Positions 55,601-62,933 of a stretch of DNA of 64,000 bases are shown in pieces. The DNA is from DASXMR01 sp036495525 (GTDB lineage Bacteria > Actinomycetota > Actinomycetes > Streptosporangiales > Streptosporangiaceae): contig DASXMR010000076.1 of assembly GCA_036495525.1 (NCBI GenBank), positions 1 to 64,000 on the forward strand. Reading direction: 5' to 3'. Below the pieces are notes generated by a model that saw only the letters and a list, made by a program, of their open reading frames with translations, was not told the origin of the DNA and searched no databases. Made by a program: the position numbers and the translations under genes. Positions within the stretch are counted from its first letter, which is position 1; each line of letters starts with the position of its first letter.

Positions 55601-55818
55601 GCTGCTTCCGCCGGGCGCTTGATCTGCTTGCCGGACTTGGCGACCGCTATCACAGCTCGGTCACCCTGATGCACCTCGGCGACAGCTGGGCCGGGCTCGG
55701 CGACCTCCTCGCGGCCGCCGGCGTCTGGCGGGAGGCGCTGGCGATCATGTCCGAGCTGCAGCACCCCGACGCGGAGAAGGTGCGCGCCAAGCTGCGCCAG
55801 GTGCCTCAGTCGGCCTGA
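52681..55818 (+). CDS. SARP-type regulator with NB-ARC ATPase and TPR domains (AfsR-like)
   Basis: A 1045-residue transcription activator. The N-terminal winged helix (LGILGPLQVRLDGG, PVSFDDLAAFVWDGSPP, VTLRNYIKRLRQAFG, GYLIELAEPE) and the bacterial transcriptional activation domain (about 95-245, ending VLVRELGVEPGPELQQL) form the SARP unit. A 130-residue low-complexity linker follows. The NB-ARC domain begins at PQQLPFDVRQFAGRE, with P-loop VGGCGGVGKTALAVHWA, Walker B RMLILLDNA and a GLPLAL-like RLPLALGVAAARL. About five TPR units close the protein. ATP- or ligand-controlled activation is known for AfsR. No polyketide or peptide cluster is present in the window, so the Cys-rich/MauDE genes are possible targets. 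Confidence 0.92.
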   Translation: MWLGILGPLQVRLDGGLVPVAAAKQRTVLAALLVHANRPVSFDDLAAFVWDGSPPSAARVTLRNYIKRLRQAFGPELGGRIRTREPGYLIELAEPEFDLPCFVRHCEAGGAAVRTGQWKLARQELDQAVRLWRSAPLGDVPSELLRAQELPRLDQLRLQALEWQMESGLQLGHHDELIVPLRALAAAYPLRERFGAQLMLALYRSGRQAEALAAYKDVRQVLVRELGVEPGPELQQLQRRILAADRQLWAGQALADAASGHPVIVIPAARQAPGGEAETRMAEPGASRPGAAPAAGSAQPPAARSPSGAEPADCPGVAGGKVAPAGTDPALAAGHPDGAAKSDGSGPPDAGRHRDAVRRRGVAGRAMVRPAERRGPPVPQQLPFDVRQFAGREIELTRLSAFLAEAAGLSVITAVGGCGGVGKTALAVHWAHRLADRFPDGQIYLNLRGYDPALPPMTQADAVGMLLGALGVARSWMPESLDEQTALYRSLASGRRMLILLDNARDSGQVRPLLPGSKGSMVLVTGRSDFVGLVATEGARLLTVGPLSEQESAELMAGRLGREWLTAEPADRQELITLCGRLPLALGVAAARLASSPNGLSALVRELSSAGGLLDGLTGDDQLSSVRAVLSWSCDGMTWPAARMFRLLSLHPGPDISAGAAASLAGVTRREADLALAELRDAQVLQDFTPGRYSFHDLLRAFAAEQAAEHDNEADRAVAVSRVLDYYLGSVSEADRLLYPPGDSIALPRPLRGVRAERFSSAQQAQRWLGAEWRVVSAVIALAADSGLDQQAERLAWLIGRYLQRHGYWQDWDDVQHIALAAAQRAGDPAGIARAHSSAGARCTLAGRYDEAHRHLALALSLEQRLGNQVAQAAIHVSIARALDFQGRYAEALGHVSRALRGYRMVGDRRGRASALSNLGWCHSRIGQHREAVVCCQRAIALQHKLGDLHGEASSWDSLGYAYHQLAQHQPAVRCFRRALDLLAGLGDRYHSSVTLMHLGDSWAGLGDLLAAAGVWREALAIMSELQHPDAEKVRAKLRQVPQSA

Positions 55819-55880
55819 GCTGCCGTCGCCTGCCCTGGTCACGACGCCGGCCGCGGCGACCGCTGGCCGGGGGTGGCCGG

Positions 55881-57146
55881 CTAGCCCTCCAGCGCGTCCT
55901 GCATGGGGCGGAATTTGGTCTGCGCCTCGGCTAGCTCAGCAGCCGGGTCCGACTCGGCGACGATCCCGCAGCCCGCGAACAGCCGGGCCCGGTTGCCGCT
56001 CAGCTCGGCGCACCGGATGGCGATGCCCCAGCAGCCATTGCCGCGCGCGTCGACCCAGCCGACTGGTCCGGTGTAGCGGCCGCGGTCCATGCCCTCCAGC
56101 TCGCGGATCATCTCCATGGCCGCAGCCTGCGGCGTGCCGCAGATCGCCGCCGTCGGGTGCAGCGCGCCGGCGAGCGCGAGTGCTGACGGCAGCGGGCCGG
56201 CGGCATCACCGGACGTCCGGAGCGTGCCGGTGATCCTGGTCGCCAGGTGCTGCAGGCTCGCGTAGCGCACCAGCGACGGCCTCTGCTGGACGTCGAGCTG
56301 ATCGCACAGCGGGCGCAGCACCGCGCGGACGTCAGCAGCGGCGTACTCGTGCTCCTCCACGTTCTTGGCGGAGGCGAGCAGCTCAGCACCGAGGGCGTCA
56401 TCCTCCGCCGGCGTGCCGCCCCGCCTGGTGGTGCCAGCCAGCACCAGGGAGCGCACTTGCCTGCCATGCCGCTGGACCAGCAGCTCCGGCGTGGCGCCGA
56501 CCAGCCCGGCACAGGCGAAGGCGTAGCAGTCGGGGTCCCTGGCTGCGAGCCTGCTGAGCAGCACCCGCGCATCCAGATCCTGCCAGGCGGTGGCGTACAG
56601 ATCGCTGGCGAGCACGACCTTGTCCAGCTGGCCGGCCCGGATGCGGGCGACCGCGGTGGCCACGGCCTGCTGCCACTGGGGTGCGGTCAGGCTGCCGTCG
56701 CTCCACAGCACTGATGCCGGCGGCACCGGCGGCACCTCAGTCGCGGCCCGGCCGCCCTCGACGGTGGTCAGCCAGGCCCGGCCGGCCGCCCGCCCGAGCA
56801 CGGTCTGCGGCACCACAAGCACCGATCCGTCGGATGCTGGATCGAAGGTGAAGCTGCCGAACGCGACCAGGCCGGAGCCGGGCTGCTGCACCTCGTCCAC
56901 GACCCGCGCGCCGTCGAACAGCTCGCGCAGCCATTTCTCGCCCGCGGTAAACCTGTCCTCGCCGGCCGGCAGCGTCACCCTGGCGGCGGTGCCCCAGCCG
57001 ACCAGGCCCTCGCCGCCTCTGGTCCACGCCACGGCGCCGGGATCAGGTAGCCGGGCAATCAGGTCGCCGGGGTCGGCGACCGGCACGCTGCGCACGGTCA
57101 GCCGCCCTGGCGCACGCTCGTCTGCGTCGTCGTTCCGGGCTCCCAC
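55881..57146 (-). CDS. menF: Isochorismate synthase MenF
   Basis: About 421 residues of the chorismate-binding family. It converts chorismate to isochorismate, the first step of menaquinone synthesis. Motifs are LDKVVLASDLYATA, GATPELLVQRHG, LVLAGTTRRGG, LASAKNVEEHEYA, HPTAAICGTP, MDRGRYTGPVGW and the C-terminal FAGCGIVAESDP, which together give the Mg and chorismate site. The frame is open to 57458. The GTG at 57146 is tentative; its ribosome site is weak (GGCAGG). It stands apart from menECD by the redox and SARP genes and is convergent with the SARP gene. Confidence 0.92.
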   Translation of the reverse strand: MGARNDDADERAPGRLTVRSVPVADPGDLIARLPDPGAVAWTRGGEGLVGWGTAARVTLPAGEDRFTAGEKWLRELFDGARVVDEVQQPGSGLVAFGSFTFDPASDGSVLVVPQTVLGRAAGRAWLTTVEGGRAATEVPPVPPASVLWSDGSLTAPQWQQAVATAVARIRAGQLDKVVLASDLYATAWQDLDARVLLSRLAARDPDCYAFACAGLVGATPELLVQRHGRQVRSLVLAGTTRRGGTPAEDDALGAELLASAKNVEEHEYAAADVRAVLRPLCDQLDVQQRPSLVRYASLQHLATRITGTLRTSGDAAGPLPSALALAGALHPTAAICGTPQAAAMEMIRELEGMDRGRYTGPVGWVDARGNGCWGIAIRCAELSGNRARLFAGCGIVAESDPAAELAEAQTKFRPMQDALEG

Positions 57147-57321
57147 GCCTGCCAACTCTACGTGCGCGCTGCCGGGATGCCGGACACGGGCGGCCGGGCA
57201 GCCGGCTGGTGCCACCGCGGCGCGCCAGCCGCGGCACAGCCCGGCGCCGGCCGGCTCAGGCAGGCCGCGATGCAGGCGGGCTCGGGCCGGCTGCGCGGTG
57301 ATGGCGGCGGCCGGCCCCTGC

Positions 57322-58395
57322 TCACAGGAGGGAGAGCTGCTCTTGCTCCGGCCGCTCATCGCCGGGCCGTGCGCCGTCAGCCGCCCGGTCCGGCTTCGGC
57401 GGCGTGATCCGGCGCGCAGCGGCCGGGCTCGCCCTGCCCACGCAGTACCGGGCGGCAAGCTCGCGCACCTGGCCGCTGATCCGCTCGCTGTACCAGCGGG
57501 GCGCGTAGGCGCCGCGGCCGTACAGCTGCCGGTACCGCTCGGTCAGCTCCGGGTGCTCCCGGTCCAGCCAGCGGCCGAACCACTCGCGGGCACCGGGCCG
57601 CAGGTGCAGCACGATCGGCGTCACGTGCGCCGCGCCGGCCTCGGCTGCCAGCGCGACGGTGCGCTCCAGCTGGCTGGGCGAGTCGGTGAGGAACGGCAGC
57701 ACCGGGCCCATCAGCACGCCGCAGCGCAGCCCGCTTCCGGTCAGCGCGGCGCAGACCGCCAGCCTGCGCTCCGGGCTCGGCGTGCCCGGCTCGACTGACC
57801 GGGAAAGCGATTTATCGACAAAACCGACGGATACATTGAGCCCCACGTCGGTGACCTGGGCGGCGTCTGCCAGCAGGTCCAGGTCACGCAGGATCAGCGT
57901 CCCCTTGGTGAGGATGGAGAACGGGTTGCGCGCGTCACGCAGCGCGCCGATGATGCCGGGCATCAGCTGGTAGCGGCCCTCGGCGCGCTGGTAGCAGTCG
58001 ACATTGGTACCCATCGCAATGTGCTCGCCCCGCCAGGCCCTGGCCGCCAGCTCTCGCCTGGCCAGCTCCGGCGCATTGACCTTGACCACGATGCGCGAGT
58101 CGAAGTCATGTCCGGAATCGAGATCGAGATAGGTATGCGTGCTGCGGGCAAAACAGTAAGTGCACGCGTGCGAGCAGCCCCGGTACGGGTTGATAGTCCA
58201 GCTGAACGCCATCCGCGATGTCGCCGGGACGCGGTTGATGATCGAGCGGGCGTGTATCTCATAGAACGTCTTGCCGTGAAAGCCTGGTGTGTCGAAGGTG
58301 CGCGCCACGGTCTCCCGGCCGAACAGCGCGGGTGGCTGACCGCTGTCGCGCTCCTGTCCGGTTGCTGGCTCAAGCCGCAGGCTGTCCCATCGCAT
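57322..58395 (-). CDS. Radical SAM protein, Rv2578c family
   Basis: A 357-residue radical SAM enzyme. The 4Fe-4S cluster motif CxxxCxxC is NPYRGCSHACTYCFAR near residue 78. It continues with YLDLDSGHDFDSRIVVKVNAP, AMGTNVDCYQRAEGRYQL and ILTKGTLILRDLDLL, as in the Rv2578c/SPL-like group. A C-terminal part without SPASM cysteines ends in a short QLSLL tail, which resembles a sliding-clamp-binding QxxLxL motif. The ATG at 58395 (MRWDSLRLEP) is the usual start. A LexA-like box lies 12 bp upstream; Rv2578c is in the mycobacterial SOS regulon as I recall. A DNA-repair role is inferred. Confidence 0.9.
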   Translation of the reverse strand: MRWDSLRLEPATGQERDSGQPPALFGRETVARTFDTPGFHGKTFYEIHARSIINRVPATSRMAFSWTINPYRGCSHACTYCFARSTHTYLDLDSGHDFDSRIVVKVNAPELARRELAARAWRGEHIAMGTNVDCYQRAEGRYQLMPGIIGALRDARNPFSILTKGTLILRDLDLLADAAQVTDVGLNVSVGFVDKSLSRSVEPGTPSPERRLAVCAALTGSGLRCGVLMGPVLPFLTDSPSQLERTVALAAEAGAAHVTPIVLHLRPGAREWFGRWLDREHPELTERYRQLYGRGAYAPRWYSERISGQVRELAARYCVGRASPAAARRITPPKPDRAADGARPGDERPEQEQLSLL

Positions 58396-58406
58396 GCGGG
58401 CTAGAA

Positions 58407-58422
58407 TAGAATAAACGTTCGA
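58407..58422 (-). promoter_or_regulatory. LexA (SOS) box candidate
   Basis: On the minus strand TCGAAC-GTTT-ATTCTA compares with the actinobacterial SOS box TCGAAC-N4-GTTCGA: ten of twelve positions match, with one perfect half-site. The local sequence is AT-rich and is expected to overlap the promoter of the radical SAM gene. Confidence 0.45.
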
Positions 58423-58650
58423 ATAGCTCAAGCCGCCCGCGCTGCGCGCTCCGCGCTGTGCGGCCGGCCGGCCTCAAGCTTCCCCTGACCGAGCCGATGT
58501 TCTGCGCCGGCTAGGTTCCGCAGCGGCTGAATTTGGCTTACGCTGCAGAGCAAAGAACGGGTAAAACCCGTCCGGCGGGGAAAGCCGAGAGAGCGGCCGC
58601 CGGCTGGATTTCTCGGCGCCGGCGGCCAGCTGGTGGCCTGGAGGTGGAGC

Positions 58651-59010
58651 GTGGCGCTTTCCATGGAAGAGCAGCGCATCCTGGACGAGATGGAAGTCAG
58701 GCTCACCGACGATGATCCCGGTCTCGCCGCCCGCCTGGCCTCGTTCGGCCGGCCAGGCCTCAGCGCGATGTGGCAGTCAGGACGGCTGCGCCTGCCCGCG
58801 CTGCTAGTAGCCGTCGGCCTGGTCGCGATCGTGGCGCTGATGGCCTACTCGACGATCGCCGTCCGCACCAGCGTGGCCAGGCAGGAAGCCGCCCGCCACC
58901 AGCCGCCTCCTGCCTCGCGGGTGACGCAGGCCAGCACGGCCCGCGCCGTCCCGTCCGCGCATCACTCCGTGGCGAAGGAGTTCGGCCCGCCTGGCAGGGT
59001 CGCCGAGTAG
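58651..59010 (+). CDS. DUF3040 domain membrane protein
   Basis: A 119-residue protein. MALSMEEQRILDEMEVRLTDDDPGLAARLASF is the signature of DUF3040 (quoted here as MALSMEEQRILDEME and LTDDDPGLAARLASF). It is followed by one membrane segment (LPALLVAVGLVAIVALMAY, about 50-70) and a polar tail. DUF3040 proteins are small actinobacterial membrane proteins of unknown role. The GTG at 58651 has GGAGGTGG upstream. It is divergent from the radical SAM gene, with 255 bp between starts. Confidence 0.9.
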   Translation: MALSMEEQRILDEMEVRLTDDDPGLAARLASFGRPGLSAMWQSGRLRLPALLVAVGLVAIVALMAYSTIAVRTSVARQEAARHQPPPASRVTQASTARAVPSAHHSVAKEFGPPGRVAE

Positions 59011-59103
59011 CTGGCCGGCCAGGCTCGGCTGGACGCCGCGGCGAAGGCTGTGCAGCAGGTCGGCCGGGGCTGGCCGCAGCGCCACTGCCGCCAGGGCGCG
59101 GGA

Positions 59104-59607
59104 TCAGGACTCGCGCCACAACTGCAGCAGGTACTGCTCCAGGCCCTCGAGGGTCTTCCTGGCCTGCTGGAACTCGTCGCTGAGCGGATCGCAGTCCATC
59201 TCGTACAGCTCGCCGTAGCGGCGTACCGCCTCGGCGCGGTTCCTGGTGTAGACCCGCACGCCGTAGTCGCCGACGCCGCCTGACAGCCGCAGCCCGCGAA
59301 CCGCGTGACCGGCGACGCCCATGTCGACGCTGAGGTGCCCGCGCAGGTAAAGCACGCACTTGGCCTCGTCCTCGTAGCCGTCGCTGAACGGCGGCGGCGC
59401 GTCGTCCCACTCCTCGATGATGAGCTGCACGCTGACATGCTGCTGTCCGGTCGAGACGAGCAGCTGCTCGCGGCCCGAGCTGATCAGCGAGCCGACGGGA
59501 ACCGCCGGGCCGCCCGGGCCGTCGGGATCCGCAGCCGGGTCGTGCACCTGGAACATGCTGCGCTCCGGGAAGACCGGCATCTCCAGCCGAAGCAGCCTGC
59601 GACTCAC
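59104..59607 (-). CDS. Hypothetical protein
   Basis: A 167-residue soluble protein that I do not recognise. The first half looks beta-rich: LRLEMPVFPERSMFQVHDP, LLVSTGQQHVSVQLIIEEWDD and KCVLYLRGHLSVDMGVAGH. The C-terminal half has YGVRVYTRNRAEAVRRYGEL and an amphipathic helix (ARKTLEGLEQYLLQLW). One Cys and no membrane segment. The frame is open to 59952, but the GTG at 59607 has GGAGGGGGG upstream, which decides the start. No neighbour on the same strand helps to define its role. Confidence 0.75.
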   Translation of the reverse strand: MSRRLLRLEMPVFPERSMFQVHDPAADPDGPGGPAVPVGSLISSGREQLLVSTGQQHVSVQLIIEEWDDAPPPFSDGYEDEAKCVLYLRGHLSVDMGVAGHAVRGLRLSGGVGDYGVRVYTRNRAEAVRRYGELYEMDCDPLSDEFQQARKTLEGLEQYLLQLWRES

Positions 59608-59866
59608 GGTCCCCCCTCCGCGGAGACAGTTCCTCCGGTACAGCATCCCCTGCCAGCGGCCATTATGCGCCGCCAATGGGCATAAAGATGCAGTATGACG
59701 CTGGGTGAGCGGAACGTGACTGCGCTGCCGGGCGACTGCATGGCCACCGGGCCCGCCTGCGCGAGACGGCGAACGCTGCCCACCGCTGGCCCGGCTGGCG
59801 CCGCGGCCCTGGCGGGCGGCGGCCGCCCGCTGGCCCGGCCTGCGGCGTGCGGCTATTGTGCTCGAA

Positions 59867-60874
59867 ATGGCGCCCAGTGCGGCCGAGCCGCCCATTACCC
59901 ACCGGTTCGTCGACGCCGGCGGGCTGCGCATGCACATCGCCGAGGCGGGCACCGGGCCGCTGGTGCTGCTGCTGCACGGTTTCCCGGAGAGCTGGTACTC
60001 CTGGCGCCACCAGCTCGCCGCCCTGGCAGCGGCCGGCCTGCACGCGGTGGCGCCGGACCAGCGGGGCTACTGCCGCACCGGGCCGCCTGGCGGGCCTGGT
60101 GCTGCGAACCGGGTCGAGGACTACACGATCCTGCACCTGACCGGCGATGTCATCGCGCTGATGGACGCGCTGGGGGAGGAGCAGGCCGTGGTGGCCGGGC
60201 ACGATTGGGGCGCGCCAGTCGCCTGGCATACCGCGCTGCTGCGGCCCGACCGGGTACGCGGCGTCATCGGGCTGAGCGTGCCGTACCGACCGCGCGGCGG
60301 CAGGCGGCCGCTGGACGCCATGCGCGCCGCCGCGGGTGACGGCTTCTACATGGTGTACTTCCAGCAGCCTGGCGTCGCCGACGCCGAGCTGAGCGCTGAC
60401 CCGCCGGCTACCTTCCGCCGCCTGCTGTCGGCGGCGTCGGGCGATGCAGTGGCCGGGTCGCCGGCCGGGTGGCCAGGCGTGGTCCGGCCCGGCGGCGGGT
60501 TCCTTGACCTGTGCCCTGAGCCGGAGGCACTGCCCGGCTGGCTCACCGCGGCGGATGTCGCCTGCTTCGTCGCTGACTATGCCGGCTCGGGCTTCACCGG
60601 CCCGCTGAACTGGTACCGCAACCTGGACCGCAACTGGGAGCTGACCGCACCCTGGCAGCACGCCCAGGTCAACGTCCCTGCGCTGTACCTCGGCGGTGAC
60701 CATGACCTGGTCGTCGCGGTATCCGGCGGCCGCGAGATGCTGCCGCGGCTGCGGTCAGCGATCCCGCAGCTGCGGGACGCGGTGCTGCTGCCCGGCTGCG
60801 GTCACTGGACCCAGCAGGAGCGGCCGGCCGAGGTCAGCAGCGCCATGCTGGGCTTCATCGGCGATCTCGGCTAG
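59867..60874 (+). CDS. Alpha/beta hydrolase, epoxide hydrolase-like
   Basis: A 335-residue hydrolase. LLLHGFPESWYSWRHQL is the oxyanion HGxP motif, VVAGHDWGAPVAWHTAL holds the nucleophile Asp, and GGDHDLVVAV and GCGHWTQQERP supply the acid and His. Tyr residues in the cap (MVYFQQPG, NWYRNLDRNW) would bind the epoxide oxygen. TATTGT at 59854-59859 lies 7 nt before the ATG at 59867, so the mRNA may be leaderless; GTG 59858 would then lie in the promoter. It is followed 80 bp later by a P450, which fits oxidation plus epoxide opening. Confidence 0.88.
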   Translation: MAPSAAEPPITHRFVDAGGLRMHIAEAGTGPLVLLLHGFPESWYSWRHQLAALAAAGLHAVAPDQRGYCRTGPPGGPGAANRVEDYTILHLTGDVIALMDALGEEQAVVAGHDWGAPVAWHTALLRPDRVRGVIGLSVPYRPRGGRRPLDAMRAAAGDGFYMVYFQQPGVADAELSADPPATFRRLLSAASGDAVAGSPAGWPGVVRPGGGFLDLCPEPEALPGWLTAADVACFVADYAGSGFTGPLNWYRNLDRNWELTAPWQHAQVNVPALYLGGDHDLVVAVSGGREMLPRLRSAIPQLRDAVLLPGCGHWTQQERPAEVSSAMLGFIGDLG

Positions 60875-60954
60875 CCAGGCGGCGGGGCCTGGCGGCTAGA
60901 GCCAGGCCGGCTGGCTCTTGCGGCGCCCCGGCCGGCCAGGAGACCTTTAGCTGC

Positions 60955-62169
60955 ATGACCCTCGTCACGGACCTTGACCTCCCCCTGCTCGACTACGGCG
61001 CCGACGCGCTGGACGGCGATGCCTACCATGAGCGGCTGGCCGAGCTGCGGACCCAGGCCAGGGACGGCTGGCTGGCCCGCTCGCCGCTGTCGCTGGTCGT
61101 CGTCGACCGCGAGTCGGCAGAGTTCTTCCTGCGCACCCGCTCGGCCGCCTTCCCCGGCCCGCAGATCGCCGACCTGTTCGGGGTCACGGCCGGCCTGCTG
61201 CGCGAGCAGATCGACGAGAACATCCTGAACCAGCAGGGCGACCGGCACCGGCGGCTGCGCTCCCTGGTCGGGCCCGCGTTCACCGCACGGGCCGCTGACC
61301 GCCAGCGCCCGGTCATGCGCGAGTTCCTCAGCCAGCTCTGGGCGCCGCTAGCCGGGGCCGGTCAGTGCGACGCCGTCACCGCGCTGGCCAAGCCGTACCC
61401 GTCGCTGACCATCGCCGCTGTTCTCGGCGCGCCGCTGCCGGACGCGCCGCGACTGCATGACTGGTCGACCTGGGTGCAGCGGCAGTTCGACATCACCGCG
61501 CTCGCCAGCCAGCTCGCCGACATGGAGAGCAAGGTCGCCGAGGCCTACGGCTACGTTCAGGAGCTGCTCGCCCGGCGTGCCAGCGAGCCGGGCGACGACC
61601 TGATCACCGCGCTGCTGTCAGCCAGTGAGGGCGGCGACCGGCTGTCCGGCGAGGAGTGCATCAACCTCGTCCTCAACGTCATCGCCGGCGGCATCGACAC
61701 CACCCAGGCGCAGCTGTCGCACGCGCTGCGGCTGTTCGCGGCGCACCCCCGGCAGTGGGAGCTGCTCGCCAGCCAGCCGGCCCTGGTGCCGGCGGCGGTG
61801 CAGGAGGTGCTACGGCACGAGCCGATCACGCCGTTCACCGCGCGCATCTGCCTCGAGCAGATCGAGCACCGCGGCGTCACCTTCCCGGCCGGCAGCATCG
61901 TCGCGATCTGCGCGGAGCGTGGCAACCGTGAGCAGGAAGGCGGCGAGGGCTTCGATATCACCGCGCAGCGCGACGCCAGGCTGCTGACCTTCGGCGCCGG
62001 CCCGCACTTCTGCCTCGGGGCCAACCTGGCCAGGGCCGAGCTCGAGGAGGCGCTGCTTTTCCTGCCGCCGCGGATGACGGGCCTGGCCGCTGACGGGCCG
62101 GCGAAGCTCGGCAGCGTCGAGGGCATCTACGGCATCGACGCGCTGCCGCTGCGCTGGCTGGCCGGCTAG
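60955..62169 (+). CDS. Cytochrome P450
   Basis: A 404-residue soluble bacterial P450. The I-helix is VIAGGIDTTQAQLSH (the AGxxTT oxygen-activating motif). The K-helix ExxR is EVLRHEP. The heme loop is LLTFGAGPHFCLGANLARAEL with the axial Cys, given in parts here as FGAGPHFCLG. The C-helix has DRHRRLRSLVGPAFT. No ferredoxin or reductase gene is next to it. The substrate is unknown; the epoxide hydrolase upstream suggests a short oxidative route. The start ATG 60955 is preceded only by a weak ribosome site. The stop overlaps the convergent ParA stop. Confidence 0.93.
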   Translation: MTLVTDLDLPLLDYGADALDGDAYHERLAELRTQARDGWLARSPLSLVVVDRESAEFFLRTRSAAFPGPQIADLFGVTAGLLREQIDENILNQQGDRHRRLRSLVGPAFTARAADRQRPVMREFLSQLWAPLAGAGQCDAVTALAKPYPSLTIAAVLGAPLPDAPRLHDWSTWVQRQFDITALASQLADMESKVAEAYGYVQELLARRASEPGDDLITALLSASEGGDRLSGEECINLVLNVIAGGIDTTQAQLSHALRLFAAHPRQWELLASQPALVPAAVQEVLRHEPITPFTARICLEQIEHRGVTFPAGSIVAICAERGNREQEGGEGFDITAQRDARLLTFGAGPHFCLGANLARAELEEALLFLPPRMTGLAADGPAKLGSVEGIYGIDALPLRWLAG

Positions 62170-62179
62170 CCGGCCAGCC
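62156..62179. terminator. 24-bp perfect palindrome containing both convergent stop codons
   Basis: Bases 62156-62179 read the same on both strands: GGCTGGCCGGCT at 62156-62167, completed by its mirror at 62168-62179. The P450 stop (TAG, 62167-62169) and the ParA stop (TAG on the minus strand, 62168-62166) share the central CTAG. It could fold only as a hairpin with paired centre or as a cruciform. Confidence 0.6.
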
Positions 62180-62933
62180 GCGGTGCTGGCAGGCAGGCCC
62201 TGGAGCGTGCCTCGCGCCACAACTCGGAATAGCGGCGCCCGGCCAGGCTGCGCGGGGAGAAAGCCGTCACCGGCGCTCGCTCGACCGACATCCGCTCGAT
62301 GATCGACAGGGCCGGGATCACCGTCGCGGCGACGTCGGAGCGCTGTCCTGGCAGCTGCGCGGCGATGTCCAGGTGCAGCCGCTTGCGCCGGTCGATCATG
62401 GAGAAGAACGCGAGGACGGCCGGCCGGTGCCGGTCAAGCTCCGCGATGAAGCCGGTCAGCTGGTCAAGGGTGCGCACCGACAGCGTCGTCGGGATCAGCG
62501 GTACCAGCACGATGTCGGCGGCGGCCAGCACGCTCTCGGACAGCAGCGAGATGCCCGGCGGGCAGTCAAGGAAGATGACGTCGTACTCGGCCTGCAGGGG
62601 CGCCAGCAGGGCAGCCAGTCGCCTGGCCGGCTTGCGGGCCGCGTCGAGCACCAGGTCCATGTTCCGGTAGGTGAAGTCGGCCGGCAGCAGGTCCAGGTTG
62701 TCGAAGTCGGTGCCCTTGATCGCGTCGTCGACCGGGCGCTTGCCCGCGATGAGCGCCTTGCCGCCGCCCTTGACCCGCGGCTTGATCCGGAACAGGAAGC
62801 TGGCCGCGCCCTGCGGGTCCAGGTCCCACAGCAGTACCCGGTAACCCTCGCTGGCGGCCAGGTAGGCCAGGTTGACCGCGGTCGCGGTCTTGCCGACGCC
62901 GCCTTTGATGTTGTAGGTCGCGAAAATCTTCAC
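62166..62933 (-). CDS. ParA/MinD-like ATPase
   Basis: A 255-residue deviant-Walker ATPase. Walker A is IKGGVGKTATAVNLA at residues 9-23, with the signature Lys. The A' motif is LLWDLDPQGAAS. Walker B is VIFLDCPPGISLLS. The C-terminal part has FSMIDRRKRLHLD. No ParB gene or parS-like repeat is nearby, and the frame continues from the CHAD gene by a GTGA overlap. This is therefore an orphan ParA used for positioning something else, perhaps the CHAD protein. It starts at GTG 62933; no strong ribosome site, consistent with coupling. Confidence 0.9.
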   Translation of the reverse strand: MKIFATYNIKGGVGKTATAVNLAYLAASEGYRVLLWDLDPQGAASFLFRIKPRVKGGGKALIAGKRPVDDAIKGTDFDNLDLLPADFTYRNMDLVLDAARKPARRLAALLAPLQAEYDVIFLDCPPGISLLSESVLAAADIVLVPLIPTTLSVRTLDQLTGFIAELDRHRPAVLAFFSMIDRRKRLHLDIAAQLPGQRSDVAATVIPALSIIERMSVERAPVTAFSPRSLAGRRYSELWREARSRACLPAPRLAG

